From: Desulfobacteraceae bacterium Eth-SRB1
GTDB taxonomy: Bacteria > Desulfobacterota > Desulfobacteria > Desulfobacterales > ETH-SRB1
DNA length: 64,000 nucleotides
Assembly: GCA_004193555.1 (NCBI GenBank)
Contig: RPGP01000040.1
Span: 377,127 to 441,126 of the forward strand
Direction: 5' to 3'
Shown here: piece by piece, positions 42,753 through 51,658 of the stretch
Numbering within the stretch: the stretch's first letter is position 1
Layout of the letters: the number at the start of each line of letters is the position of its first letter
The notes under the pieces: model-generated
The model's database searches: none
What the model was told of the DNA's origin: nothing
The model's input: only the letters and a program-made list of their open reading frames with translations
Position numbers and translations under genes: made by a program

Positions 42753-44682
42753 TCTCACCTATTATCTTTCCTGTTTTCTCAGTGGAGTATCCTCCCAGGG
42801 CCTGAACACGCTTTTTGAATTCCCCTGTGTTTATTATTTCAAGCAGGATTTGTATATTTTCCGATTCAAAATATTTATCAGGGATTACAAGATCGTATTC
42901 TTCTGTGACAATCGGGATAAAGTCCATGTTAAGCGCTTTTGCGGCAGCATATATGCCAAGACCCACATCAACTGTTCCGCTGAGCACAGCCACGGCAACA
43001 GACATGTGTGTAAACTCTTCGTTCTCATATCCTTTTATTGATTCGGCATCTAAATTTAGATTTTTCAGGCTGTAATCGAGAAGTATTCTTGTGCCGGATC
43101 CTCCCTGCCTGTTTATAAATGTAATATCCTCCCTGACAAGATCTTCGATTCCCCTGATCCCTTTTGGGTTGCCTTGCGGAATAATCAAACCCTGATCCCG
43201 CATGACAAGATTAATCAGCTTTACCTTTATATCCGGAAGGTATTTTTTTATATATGATATATTATAAGAACCGTCTTTTTCGTCTAAAAGGTGTGATCCG
43301 GCAAGATGACATACCCCTTTTTTAATAGCCATAAGCCCGCCCATGCTTCCCACGTGGCTTGATGAAACGGTAACATCGCTGTATCCCGCCTTTATCTCAT
43401 CGGCTAAAACGTCAAGGGTGTTATCGTGGCTTCCGACTATAACAATTGTATTATTAACAGAAGGCAGAGGGCGCAGGAGCTGCGCATAAACAGGCTCATT
43501 ATCTTTTATCCCTTCTATATGATTCGGGATACGGATAATTCCGTCTGCTTCAGTAATCGTGGTTATACAGCCTGCGCCGCGGGGCAGAGAAGTCGCAACG
43601 ATCCTGTCGCCGACCTTTCCAAGCTTTACCCTCAGGAATTCTTCAACACCAAGCTTTGATGGAATCTTTTTTGTGGGTTCGACCCTGACCTGCTGTCTTT
43701 CTTTTTCCGGCTGTCCCAGCATCCTGCATATCAGGGGGCCGACAAACTGCTCAAAGGAAACTATGGTCGATACAGGATATCCGGGCATACCGAAGACAGG
43801 CTTATCTTTTATTGCTCCAATAATTATCGGTTTCCCAGGCATTATCGTAACACCGTGTACAAGGACTTCACCAAGATCGGCAATGACAGCCTTTGCATAA
43901 TCTTCCGAACCCGCCGATGAACCGCCGACCGTCAATATCATATTAAAGTCGTTGTTTACGGCGTTCTCAACAGCCTTTTTTATTTTATCCGGATCATCCA
44001 TTATCATTTCATTACGCTCATAGGTGCCGCCGTATGACTCGACAAGCTTTCCAAGAACAAATGAATTTGTTTCAAGCACCTGGCCCGGTTTCAGCTCATC
44101 TAAGGACGAATTGCGCCAGTCCACGAGCTCCGAACCGGTTGGAATAATCAATATTTTCGGTTTTTTTCTGACCGTGACGGAAAATATCCCGCCGGAAAGA
44201 AGGGCTCCAACGCAATACGGTGTAACAACATGGTTCCGGGGGAAAAGAAGCTCTGTTGCAACAATATCTTCCCCCATCTTTCGAATGTTTTGCCACGGAA
44301 ATGCCGGCGCTTCGATTTCAATCCGGGTCTGGTCAAGAACATTGATATGTTCGATCATAATCACCGCATTGAGATCCTCGGGAATCACATGGCCTGTATT
44401 TATATAAAAGGCGTCTTTGCCGATAATAAGCTCTTTTGGTTTTGTTTCATTAGCGCCAAAAGTAGATTTTGCTTTAACCGCTATTCCGTCCATTGCAGCG
44501 GCATGAAAATTCGGAGAAGACAGCCTCGCTGTGACCGGTTCGGCAAGTACCCTGCCAACCCCATCAGGCGCTGAAATTGTCTCGCTGTCAAGTACTCCGG
44601 ACAGAGGAAACCGTTTAAAAAGAATTTCCCGTGCATCTGTAAGGGTTTTCATTTTCAAGTAAACATTACGATTAGTTGTCAT
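42745..44682 (-). CDS. MoeA fused to a periplasmic-binding-like domain
   Basis: 645 residues. Residues 1-400 are MoeA: FHAAAMDGIAVKAKSTFG (about 54-71), VGGSSAGSEDYAKA (about 254) and KPVFGMPGYPVSTIV (about 293). Residues 410-645 are the PBP-like (PF12727) domain seen in MoeA fusions, with SHDNTLDVLADEIK and NRQGGSGTRILLDYSLK, related to molybdate/tungstate-binding proteins. GGAGATAAAACA precedes the ATG. The first half inserts metal into molybdopterin; the second could sense molybdate or tungstate. It follows a stand-alone moeA. Confidence 0.88.
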   Translation of the reverse strand: MTTNRNVYLKMKTLTDAREILFKRFPLSGVLDSETISAPDGVGRVLAEPVTARLSSPNFHAAAMDGIAVKAKSTFGANETKPKELIIGKDAFYINTGHVIPEDLNAVIMIEHINVLDQTRIEIEAPAFPWQNIRKMGEDIVATELLFPRNHVVTPYCVGALLSGGIFSVTVRKKPKILIIPTGSELVDWRNSSLDELKPGQVLETNSFVLGKLVESYGGTYERNEMIMDDPDKIKKAVENAVNNDFNMILTVGGSSAGSEDYAKAVIADLGEVLVHGVTIMPGKPIIIGAIKDKPVFGMPGYPVSTIVSFEQFVGPLICRMLGQPEKERQQVRVEPTKKIPSKLGVEEFLRVKLGKVGDRIVATSLPRGAGCITTITEADGIIRIPNHIEGIKDNEPVYAQLLRPLPSVNNTIVIVGSHDNTLDVLADEIKAGYSDVTVSSSHVGSMGGLMAIKKGVCHLAGSHLLDEKDGSYNISYIKKYLPDIKVKLINLVMRDQGLIIPQGNPKGIRGIEDLVREDITFINRQGGSGTRILLDYSLKNLNLDAESIKGYENEEFTHMSVAVAVLSGTVDVGLGIYAAAKALNMDFIPIVTEEYDLVIPDKYFESENIQILLEIINTGEFKKRVQALGGYSTEKTGKIIGEKG

Positions 44683-44705
44683 TGTTTTATCTCCGGTAAT
44701 GTATC

Positions 44706-44850
44706 AAGGTGTTAAGTGTTAAGTGTTAGGAGCTTGCTAAAACAGATAATTACTTTAACTCGAGTTCTCGATTTTTCCCGAACAGTGTTAAGTGTTAACC
44801 TCTTGATATGACAATCAAATATTTTATCATAACACCTAACACTTAACACC
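44706..44850. repeat. GTGTTAA inverted arrays with conserved core
   Basis: Left array 44706-44730, a second one at 44786-44802, core 44803-44830 (TTGATATGACAATCAAATAT), right array 44829-44850. The core recurs at 10566-10593 (inverse) and 46188-46216. Confidence 0.8.
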
Positions 44851-44897
44851 TGATGAATTCATCAATGTTCGACGTCCATCTTTTTTTCTTTTTCTTG

Positions 44898-46127
44898 TTA
44901 AAGAGCTATAACCTCAACCTCTGTGCCTTTGTCCAGCCCCTCGGTGTTTATTCCGATTTCTATCATGCCGTCGGCTTTGACCATTGTATTTATCAGGCCT
45001 GATTTGCCAAGAACAGGTTCTGCCCACAGGACTCCATCTTTTCTGATTAACCGTATGCGGACAAAATCTACACGCCCCTGGGCGGATGATATGTTCCTGC
45101 TGAGAAACGCAGTAAGTTTTGGCCTTTTTTCATGTTGCGGGGAAAGACCGCCTATCTGTTCAATAAATGGCCGGACAATTATTGCAAACACCACCATGGC
45201 CGAGACAACATGCCCCGGCAAACCCCAGAAAGCCTTGTTGCCGGCTTTGGCAAGGATTGTGGGTTTTCCCGGACTTATTGAGATTCCATGAGCAAGTATG
45301 CCGGAATCAGGCAGGGATGACAGAACTTCTGTGGTAAAATCGCGCATTCCCACGGAACTTCCGCCCGAAATCAGCACCATGTCCGTTTGTGCAAGAGCCG
45401 CGGAGCTTTTTTCGAAAAGATCATCAAAATCATCCCGGACAATACCAAAGGAAACAGGAATGCCGCCGGCTTCTTTTACAAGACCTGACAGGGTATATGT
45501 GTTGATATCACGGATTTGACCCATGACAGGGATATCGGTTATCGGCACAACCTCATCTCCCGTTGATATGATTCCGATAACCGGTCGTCTGTATACTTTT
45601 ACGAATTCTTTGCCAAAAGCGGCGAGGAGTCCGGTTTCCTGGGATCTGAGTTTCCGGCCGACAGAGAGTATGATTTCACCCTTTTTAATATCTTCACCTA
45701 CCTCAATAACATGCTGTCCCGGCGCTACACTGCGATACACCTCGATTGTGACATCATCTATCGCCTCTGCATGTTCGACCATAACGACACTGTCTGTGCC
45801 GTCCGGCAGCATGCCGCCTGTCGGGATACCGGCTGCTTCGCCTGCTTTGACTGTAAATGAGGGAACCGTTCCCATGTCAACTGAGCCCTTTAGATTAAGA
45901 TATGCCGGGGTTCCTTCTGAAGCGCCGAAGGTGGATTGGGCGCGAACAGCATAACCGTCCATAGTGGATCGCATAAAATCAGGAAGGTTGATATCGGAGA
46001 CAATCTCTGTCGCAAGAATCCTTCCGGAGGTTTCATGCAAAGGGATCTCTTCGGTTTCAACACATGGAAAATCAGCGGCGTATTTTAGCACCTGTTTTAG
46101 ATCTGTAACTTTAAAAAACTCTTTCAT
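44898..46127 (-). CDS. moeA: molybdopterin molybdotransferase MoeA
   Basis: 409 residues. DFMRSTMDGYAVRAQSTFGA (about 50-69), ISTGDEVVP (about 188), ISGGSSVGMRDFT (about 258) and FWGLPGHVVSAMV (about 303) are MoeA signatures. It catalyses metal insertion into adenylylated molybdopterin. Two MoeA-type genes side by side are common where both Mo and W enzymes are made; separate metal specificity is an inference. Confidence 0.94.
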   Translation of the reverse strand: MKEFFKVTDLKQVLKYAADFPCVETEEIPLHETSGRILATEIVSDINLPDFMRSTMDGYAVRAQSTFGASEGTPAYLNLKGSVDMGTVPSFTVKAGEAAGIPTGGMLPDGTDSVVMVEHAEAIDDVTIEVYRSVAPGQHVIEVGEDIKKGEIILSVGRKLRSQETGLLAAFGKEFVKVYRRPVIGIISTGDEVVPITDIPVMGQIRDINTYTLSGLVKEAGGIPVSFGIVRDDFDDLFEKSSAALAQTDMVLISGGSSVGMRDFTTEVLSSLPDSGILAHGISISPGKPTILAKAGNKAFWGLPGHVVSAMVVFAIIVRPFIEQIGGLSPQHEKRPKLTAFLSRNISSAQGRVDFVRIRLIRKDGVLWAEPVLGKSGLINTMVKADGMIEIGINTEGLDKGTEVEVIAL

Positions 46128-46152
46128 AATATTTCATCTCAGGATAATAGTA

Positions 46153-46256
46153 ATAAGTGTTAAGTAATAGGTGTTAGGTGTTAAAATCTTGATATGACAG
46201 TTAAATGTTTTATCTTAAGACCTGATGAATTCGATTTTTTTACGAATTCATCAAAT
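46153..46256. repeat. GTGTTAA array plus conserved core, third copy
   Basis: Arrays at 46153-46185, core at 46188-46216 (TTGATATGACAGTTAAATGT), then GATGAATTCG...CGAATTCATC. It lies upstream of moeA. Confidence 0.7.
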
Positions 46257-46352
46257 AATAACCATATAACATTTTTGAACAGGATGAAAACATAAAATTT
46301 TGTCTTACTTTCACACTTTTTCGTTACGGAGATAATTCCCGGAGAGGCTCCT

Positions 46353-46529
46353 ATGGGGAAATGCATAAATCATCCGGATAAGGAAACCGACTTTATATGC
46401 ATGAAGCATAATATATACTTGTGCGAAAAGTGTCTTATATGCCGTGATCCGGAAACATACTGCAAGTTTCGGGAATCATGTCAGATCTGGTTTATCCGGA
46501 AATACCCTGAAATGTGGAATGATGAGTAA
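46353..46529 (+). CDS. small Cys-rich protein, B-box-like zinc binding
   Basis: 58 residues, with GGAGAG seven bases before the ATG. Cys/His positions: C4, H7, C16, H19, C24, C27, C30, C37, C43. CxxH, then CxxH, then CxxC follows the order of B-box type zinc fingers (CINHPDKETDFICMKH). The remaining cysteines (CRDPETYCKFRESC) may form a second site. It is the only plus-strand gene between moeA and cmk. I do not know its function; the dense metal ligands and good ribosome binding site argue that it is a real gene. Confidence 0.65.
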   Translation: MGKCINHPDKETDFICMKHNIYLCEKCLICRDPETYCKFRESCQIWFIRKYPEMWNDE

Positions 46530-46743
46530 AAACAAAGCGGTAAGGTAACTTCTTTGACAGGATTAACAGGATAATCAGAATGCAGGATGTAGGCCGGGTT
46601 AAGCTGAACGCAACCCAACACAAAACTAAAGTGTTATGATTCGAAGGCGGAGATTTGGCAAGGGTGGCATGGGCGACAAAGAGTAAACCAGGTATTAGAG
46701 CCGGAATATATGCTGTTGTTGCCTCCTTTTTGGATTGCGGATT

Positions 46744-47415
46744 TTAACGTCCCGCTATCTTCTGTATATGGGTTAACATAAGTTCAACAACTTCTTTAAC
46801 GGAAAGAACTGTTGAATCAATAATTATTGCGTCTTTAGCCGGTTTTAAAGGAGCCAGCGTCCTTGCGCTGTCGTTTTCATCCCGATTTTTTATATCTCTT
46901 TCGATCTCCTCAAGTGTTGCTGAGCTTTTGGGCAATAATTCTTTGTAGCGTCTCAATATCCTTGTTTTACAGGAAGCATCTAAATAAAACTTCACGTCAG
47001 CATCAGGAAACACGACAGTTCCCATATCACGTCCCTCGAACACAACCCCCTTCTCTTTTCCCATATCTTTTTGCAAACCAAGAAGATACTTTCTTACAAC
47101 AGATCTGGCGGAAACCGCCGAGGCAAGCATTGTAATTTCGGGAGTTCTGATTTGATCGGTGATATCTGAATCGTTTGTTATAAGACGAGTCCCTTTTTTA
47201 CCTGATACAAATTTTATATCAAGGACTCTGCATAAATGCTCAAGACCCTCGTCATCATCATGACGTATTCCGCGTAATTTTGCTTCAAATGCAACACCCC
47301 TGTATAGAGCGCCTGTATCAATATATCTGTAACCAAGACTTTGCGCTAGCTTACGGCTTACAGTAGTTTTGCCTGCGCCTGCAGGACCGTCTATTGTGAT
47401 AAGGAGAAATTGCAT
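46744..47415 (-). CDS. cmk: cytidylate kinase
   Basis: 223 residues from ATG 47415 (MQFLLITIDGPAGAGKTT); the in-frame extension to 47511 is repeat-derived. Walker A is GPAGAGKTT (about 10-18), GYRYIDTGALYRG (about 33-45) is the CMP-binding part, and FEGRDMGTVVFPDA (about 127) follows. It phosphorylates CMP and dCMP. Confidence 0.94.
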   Translation of the reverse strand: MQFLLITIDGPAGAGKTTVSRKLAQSLGYRYIDTGALYRGVAFEAKLRGIRHDDDEGLEHLCRVLDIKFVSGKKGTRLITNDSDITDQIRTPEITMLASAVSARSVVRKYLLGLQKDMGKEKGVVFEGRDMGTVVFPDADVKFYLDASCKTRILRRYKELLPKSSATLEEIERDIKNRDENDSARTLAPLKPAKDAIIIDSTVLSVKEVVELMLTHIQKIAGR

Positions 47416-47457
47416 TAAATTAATTCTTAACCGCAGATACACACTGACTGAAAAAAT

Positions 47458-47560
47458 GAACGTCGAACATCGAACGTCCAACGTCGAATTTTGAATAAGG
47501 AATTCTGCCAATTTATAAACTGGCGGAGCGAAACGATTTCATCATTCGATGTTCAAAAGA
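47458..47560. repeat. heptamer array plus GCCAATTTATAAACTGGC palindrome
   Basis: Array 47458-47492 (CGAACATCGAACGTCCAACG units), palindrome 47507-47524, then a reversed CATTCGATGTTC unit. It is the same compound unit as 15601-15667. Confidence 0.8.
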
Positions 47561-47608
47561 ATTTTTACTCTGGCGGAAACATTTTCCCACTCAACCACTC
47601 GACGACAT

Positions 47609-48691
47609 TTAAATTACCTTCTCAATGGCCTTTATAAAACGGACATTTTCTTCATAAAGCCCGACATTTATCCTGATATATTCAGGATATCCATATGAAG
47701 TCATAGACCGTACAATAACTCCCTCCCTGAGCATGCTTTCAAAAACTTCATCAGCATTTCTTTTAACATCTATGAGAAAAAAATTTGCCTGTGTTGGAAA
47801 ATATTTAATTCCCAGCCTCTCAAGGGAACCGTATAAAAAATCAAGCCCTTCATGCACCAGCTTCAAGGTCTTTTTCAAAAATGCTTCATCTCCAAGAGCC
47901 GCAATTGCTCCGGCCTGGGCAAGTGAATTTACATTAAAGGGTTGCCTGACCTTGTTTAATATCCTGGATATCTCTTCCCTCATAATGCCAAACCCGACCC
48001 TGATTCCTGCAAGGCCGTATACCTTGGAAAAAGTGCGAAGCGTAACTACTACTGCGTCTGTATCAAGAAAATCGGCGCCTCTGGCGCAATATTTATCCCG
48101 CACAAACTCGATGTATGCTTCGTCAACCACAACAACAATTTCAGGAATACCTTCCAGAAAATTTTCAAAATCTTTTTTTGAAAAAACTGTTCCTGTAGGA
48201 TTGTTTGGATTACACAAAAAAATCATACGGGTTTTTTGCGTAATCCTGCTCTGTATGCTGCTTAAATCAATTGAAAACGACTTTAAGGGAACATATACCG
48301 GGATTGCTCCAACGCTGCGAACCATTATGTCGTACATAAGAAATGAAGGCCATGGCAATAGCACCTCATCGCCCTGTTTGAGCAATGCACGTGTCAACAT
48401 GCCGATAATTTCATCAGAACCGTTTCCTAATACTATATTATCCGGCGCAACCTTCAGTTTTTCAGAGATTTTGTCTATAAGATCATGACCGCTTCCATCA
48501 GGATAGCGATTCAGTTTGTTTAGGGAGCATTCCATAGCTTCAACAGCCATGGGGGACGGACCCAGAGGGTTTTCGTTGGAAGCAAGTTTTATGGAATCAG
48601 AAATGCCGTATTCTCTCTCAAGTTCTTCAAGAGGCTTTCCCTGTGAATACGGTTCTATCGATACTATATAATCAGGCACAAATAAATTCAT
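47609..48691 (-). CDS. hisC: histidinol-phosphate aminotransferase
   Basis: 360 residues, fold type I PLP enzyme. LASNENPLGPS (about 37-47), NPNNPTG (about 162-168) and the PLP lysine in TFSKVYGLAGIRVG (about 224-237) are present. It transaminates imidazole acetol phosphate in histidine synthesis. The remaining his genes are not adjacent. A dual role on aromatic substrates cannot be excluded. Confidence 0.9.
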   Translation of the reverse strand: MNLFVPDYIVSIEPYSQGKPLEELEREYGISDSIKLASNENPLGPSPMAVEAMECSLNKLNRYPDGSGHDLIDKISEKLKVAPDNIVLGNGSDEIIGMLTRALLKQGDEVLLPWPSFLMYDIMVRSVGAIPVYVPLKSFSIDLSSIQSRITQKTRMIFLCNPNNPTGTVFSKKDFENFLEGIPEIVVVVDEAYIEFVRDKYCARGADFLDTDAVVVTLRTFSKVYGLAGIRVGFGIMREEISRILNKVRQPFNVNSLAQAGAIAALGDEAFLKKTLKLVHEGLDFLYGSLERLGIKYFPTQANFFLIDVKRNADEVFESMLREGVIVRSMTSYGYPEYIRINVGLYEENVRFIKAIEKVI

Positions 48692-48703
48692 AATTCACGT
48701 TCC

Positions 48704-49243
48704 TTAGCTGCCGGTTGCCGCCTTTTTACCCCGGTCAATTGCCTCCATATTAAGCGGAATAAATTTAGCTTTTTTTGCAAATTCCTTTTTAACAGACTCG
48801 CGCATAAGCTCAAAATTAACAACCTTGCTACGGGCGACAAAAGCGGCAAGCGCCACAATATTTGCCGCTCTTATATTGCCAATATCCGTGGCAATATCAT
48901 TCACCGGCACAAGCAGTTCATCAACATCGCTGCGGCCGGACTTGATGGGAATCAGAGAGCTGTTTATCAATATAACTCCGCCGGGCTTAACAGTTGGCGC
49001 AAATTTTTCCAGAGAAGGGCGATTCATGGCAACGAGATGCATTGGATTTTTGATGATTGGAGAACCAATAGGTTTGTCACTTATGACTACAGTACAATAG
49101 GCTGTGCCTCCACGCATCTCAGGGCCGTATGAAGGAACCCATGCAACCTCATAACCTTCTTCCATAGCCGTATATGCAAGGATCTTCCCTATTAAAAGAA
49201 CTCCCTGGCCTCCAAAACCGGCAAACATTATTTCGCTCTGCAT
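48704..49243 (-). CDS. korC: 2-oxoacid:ferredoxin oxidoreductase, gamma subunit
   Basis: 179 residues. GFGGQGVLLIGKILAYTAM (about 9-27) and PSYGPEMRGGTAYCTVVIS (about 38-56) are the pyruvate/ketoisovalerate gamma-subunit signatures. It works with the alpha, beta and delta subunits encoded upstream to decarboxylate a 2-oxoacid to an acyl-CoA while reducing ferredoxin. 2-Oxoglutarate or branched-chain oxoacids are the likely substrates; the sequence alone does not decide. Confidence 0.9.
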   Translation of the reverse strand: MQSEIMFAGFGGQGVLLIGKILAYTAMEEGYEVAWVPSYGPEMRGGTAYCTVVISDKPIGSPIIKNPMHLVAMNRPSLEKFAPTVKPGGVILINSSLIPIKSGRSDVDELLVPVNDIATDIGNIRAANIVALAAFVARSKVVNFELMRESVKKEFAKKAKFIPLNMEAIDRGKKAATGS

Positions 49244-49280
49244 TCCAGTCTCCTCGTTTTTTTTAAATCAGTAACTACTC

Positions 49281-49546
49281 AGCCGCAGATCTACTCTGAT
49301 CATCACTGATATTTTTTCTTTTATTTATAAGCGTTCACGAAACATTGAAATTAGAAATTTGGCCTCCATGCTTTTATACTGTTGATGAACGCATTCAATC
49401 AACGATTGAAATTCGAAAACTCAAGTAATTCATCTCTCCCTAATTTCTAATTTCAAACCATGAACGGCTTCTTTTAAACCTATCTGCGTTCATCTGTGCC
49501 TGCCCCGTAGCTCCGGCAGATGGTACTGGGGTGAATCTGCGGCTGA
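49281..49546. repeat. nested inverted repeats (CCGCAGAT outer, ATTAGAAATT inner)
   Basis: Outer: AGCCGCAGATCTACTCTGAT (49281-49300) versus TATCTGCGTTCATCTGTG (49481-49498) and GTGAATCTGCGGCTGA (49531-49546). Inner: GCGTTCACGAAACATTGAAA (49331-49350) with TTAGAAATT, versus AATTTCTAATTTCAAACC (49442-49459) and ATGAACGGCT. It interrupts the kor operon between gamma and beta. Confidence 0.75.
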
Positions 49547-49547
49547 A

Positions 49548-50285
49548 CTACTCCGGCACCTTGAACTCTCCAAGTTTATAATAAGGAAGCATTGTCTCTT
49601 CCGCCCACTTTATTGCCTGCACCGGTGTAAGTCCCCAGTTCGTCGGGCATGTGCTTACAACTTCCACCAGGCTGAAGCATCTGCCTTCTATTTGATACTG
49701 AAATGCTTTTTTGATAGCCTTCTTTGCCCTGACAATATACTTTGGCTTTACCACCGATTGCCTTGTAATATATCCGGGTGTTTCAAGAGCGGAAAGGAGT
49801 TCGGCTATTTTAATCGGCATGCCGACCTCTTTAACATTTCTTCCAAAAGGGCTTGTTGTTGTCCGCTGATCAGGCATGGTGGTCGGCGCCATCTGTCCGC
49901 CTGTCATTCCATAGACTGCATTGTTGACAAAGATTGTTGTAAATTTTTCCCCCCTGTTAGCGGCATGAATAATTTCTCCCATTCCGATGCTGGCCAGGTC
50001 GCCATCACCCTGATAGGTAAAAACAATCAGGTCAGGCCTGACCCGTTTTATTCCTGTAGCCATTGCCGGCGCTCGACCGTGTGCCGCTTCCTGAAAGTCA
50101 AAAGTAAAATAGTTATAAGCCAGGACCGCGCATCCAACAGGTGCAATACCAACGGTTCGCCCTTTGATGCCTAATTCGTCAATCACCTCGGCCACCAGCC
50201 TGTGAATTATGCCATGTGTACAGCCAGGGCAGTAATGGGTATGCAGATCGGAAAGACATTCCGGTTTTTTGAATGTTTTACTCAT
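49548..50285 (-). CDS. korB: 2-oxoacid:ferredoxin oxidoreductase, beta subunit
   Basis: 245 residues. HYCPGCTHGIIHRLVAEV (about 17-34) and the thiamine diphosphate motif YQGDGDLASIGMGE...NNAVYGMTGGQ (about 90-130) are present. It is the TPP-binding subunit. The start lies 12 bp after the alpha subunit stop. Confidence 0.93.
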   Translation of the reverse strand: MSKTFKKPECLSDLHTHYCPGCTHGIIHRLVAEVIDELGIKGRTVGIAPVGCAVLAYNYFTFDFQEAAHGRAPAMATGIKRVRPDLIVFTYQGDGDLASIGMGEIIHAANRGEKFTTIFVNNAVYGMTGGQMAPTTMPDQRTTTSPFGRNVKEVGMPIKIAELLSALETPGYITRQSVVKPKYIVRAKKAIKKAFQYQIEGRCFSLVEVVSTCPTNWGLTPVQAIKWAEETMLPYYKLGEFKVPE

Positions 50286-50297
50286 TATATTATTCTC

Positions 50298-51374
50298 CTA
50301 CGCCTCTTTAACCATAGATTTAATCACATCAATTACTTCTTCCGGGGTCGGCACATCACCGCCGCATTTTCCATACCACCTGACAGGACGTTTGCCAATA
50401 ACAGCCCGCTCTACATCTTCCACCATCTGTCCCATACTCATCTCGATACTTATAACTATTTTACAACTGTTTTTTGATGCCGCTTCATTAACCGCTTTTT
50501 CAGGAAACGGAAAGAGGGTTTGCGGCCTTATCATTCCGACCTTAAAATCTTCCTTTTTCAAGTTGTCAATAGCGGTTTTGCATACCCTGCTCATGGTTCC
50601 ATAACTGACGATAAGCGCTTTATAATCACAATCAATATTATATTTCTCATACCTGATCTCTTCGCGCCTCATCCGGTCATACTTGGCCTTCAGGTGAAGG
50701 TTGTGCTTGTTTAATTCTTCTGAACTCAGATAAAGCGATTTGACCAGATTACGATTTTCACTCTTGCGTGTGTCCATGCCGCTTGTCGCCCAATCATCCT
50801 TGTTGACCGGCTCAGATGCCAGATCATCCGGGAATTCTACCGGCTCCATCATCTGGCCTATCAATCCATCTCCCAGGATCATAACAGGGTTGCGATATTT
50901 TTCTGCAAGAGGAAATGCCGTCATAACCATCTCAACAGCTTCCTGAACACTTGCAGGGGCCATTACAAGCAGCCTGTAATCTCCGTGCCCTCCCCCTTTT
51001 GTTGCCTGGAAATAATCCCCCTGTGATGGAAGAATTCCACCCAGCCCGGGGCCGCCCCTCATTATATTAACAAATACTGCCGGACACTGGGCGCCTGAAA
51101 TATAGCTGAGGCCTTCGCTCATCAGGCTGACGCCGGGGCTTGACGAGGTTGTAAAAACCCGCTCGCCGCAAGCTGATGCGCCAAAAAGCATATATGAAAC
51201 CGCAACTTCACTTTCACCCTGTAAAAACATTCCGCCGACTTCCGGCATACGGCGTGACAGGTATTCCGCAACTTCGGATTGAGGAGTAATAGGGTAGGCA
51301 AAATAATTCAGGCATCCAGCCCTGATTGCTGCCTCTCCAATAGCTTCATTCCCTTTCATTAATACCTTACCCAT
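50298..51374 (-). CDS. korA: 2-oxoacid:ferredoxin oxidoreductase, alpha subunit
   Basis: 358 residues from ATG 51374, with GGAGGT upstream; a 30-residue extension is rejected. AYPITPQSEVAEYLSRR (about 26-42), FTTSSSPGVSLMSEGLSYIS (about 75-94), and NIMRGGPGLGGILPSQGDYF mark the pyrimidine-binding subunit of the VOR/KOR type. A C-terminal transketolase-like domain follows. Confidence 0.93.
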   Translation of the reverse strand: MGKVLMKGNEAIGEAAIRAGCLNYFAYPITPQSEVAEYLSRRMPEVGGMFLQGESEVAVSYMLFGASACGERVFTTSSSPGVSLMSEGLSYISGAQCPAVFVNIMRGGPGLGGILPSQGDYFQATKGGGHGDYRLLVMAPASVQEAVEMVMTAFPLAEKYRNPVMILGDGLIGQMMEPVEFPDDLASEPVNKDDWATSGMDTRKSENRNLVKSLYLSSEELNKHNLHLKAKYDRMRREEIRYEKYNIDCDYKALIVSYGTMSRVCKTAIDNLKKEDFKVGMIRPQTLFPFPEKAVNEAASKNSCKIVISIEMSMGQMVEDVERAVIGKRPVRWYGKCGGDVPTPEEVIDVIKSMVKEA

Positions 51375-51388
51375 GTTTTTACCTCCGT

Positions 51389-51625
51389 TTATATCTCTTG
51401 TTCCGCAAAATCGTGAACATTTTCGCTGATGGTTATAGCAACATCCGGACACATCAGGCAACATGTCGCACAGAATATGCAGTCTTCAGGACGTGCTTGG
51501 TATGCAGGGAAATAACCTTTTGTATTAATCTCGCAGGATATTTCAAGAACTTTTTGAGGGCATACATCAACACACAGCCCGCATCCTTTACATCTATCAC
51601 TATCAATGATATGTCTGTATTCCAT
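51389..51625 (-). CDS. korD: 2-oxoacid:ferredoxin oxidoreductase, 4Fe-4S delta subunit
   Basis: 78 residues with two ferredoxin motifs: CKGCGLCVDVCPQK (about 12-25) and CIFCATCCLMCPDVA (about 50-64). It moves electrons from the TPP centre to ferredoxin. It is first in the DABC operon, 14 bp before the alpha subunit. Confidence 0.93.
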   Translation of the reverse strand: MEYRHIIDSDRCKGCGLCVDVCPQKVLEISCEINTKGYFPAYQARPEDCIFCATCCLMCPDVAITISENVHDFAEQEI

Positions 51626-51658
51626 TGACCTTGCTCCTTTCCTCTTTTCCCCTAAATA

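Noticed and set aside
46530-46743. Possible gene between the Cys-rich protein and cmk
   Set aside because: Only common dispersed motifs (TTGACAGGATTAACAGGAT-like) are seen; no continuous frame with coding character.
47416-47511. Longer cytidylate kinase starting at 47511
   Set aside because: The additional residues come from repeat sequence; MQFLLITIDGPAG is the expected family start.
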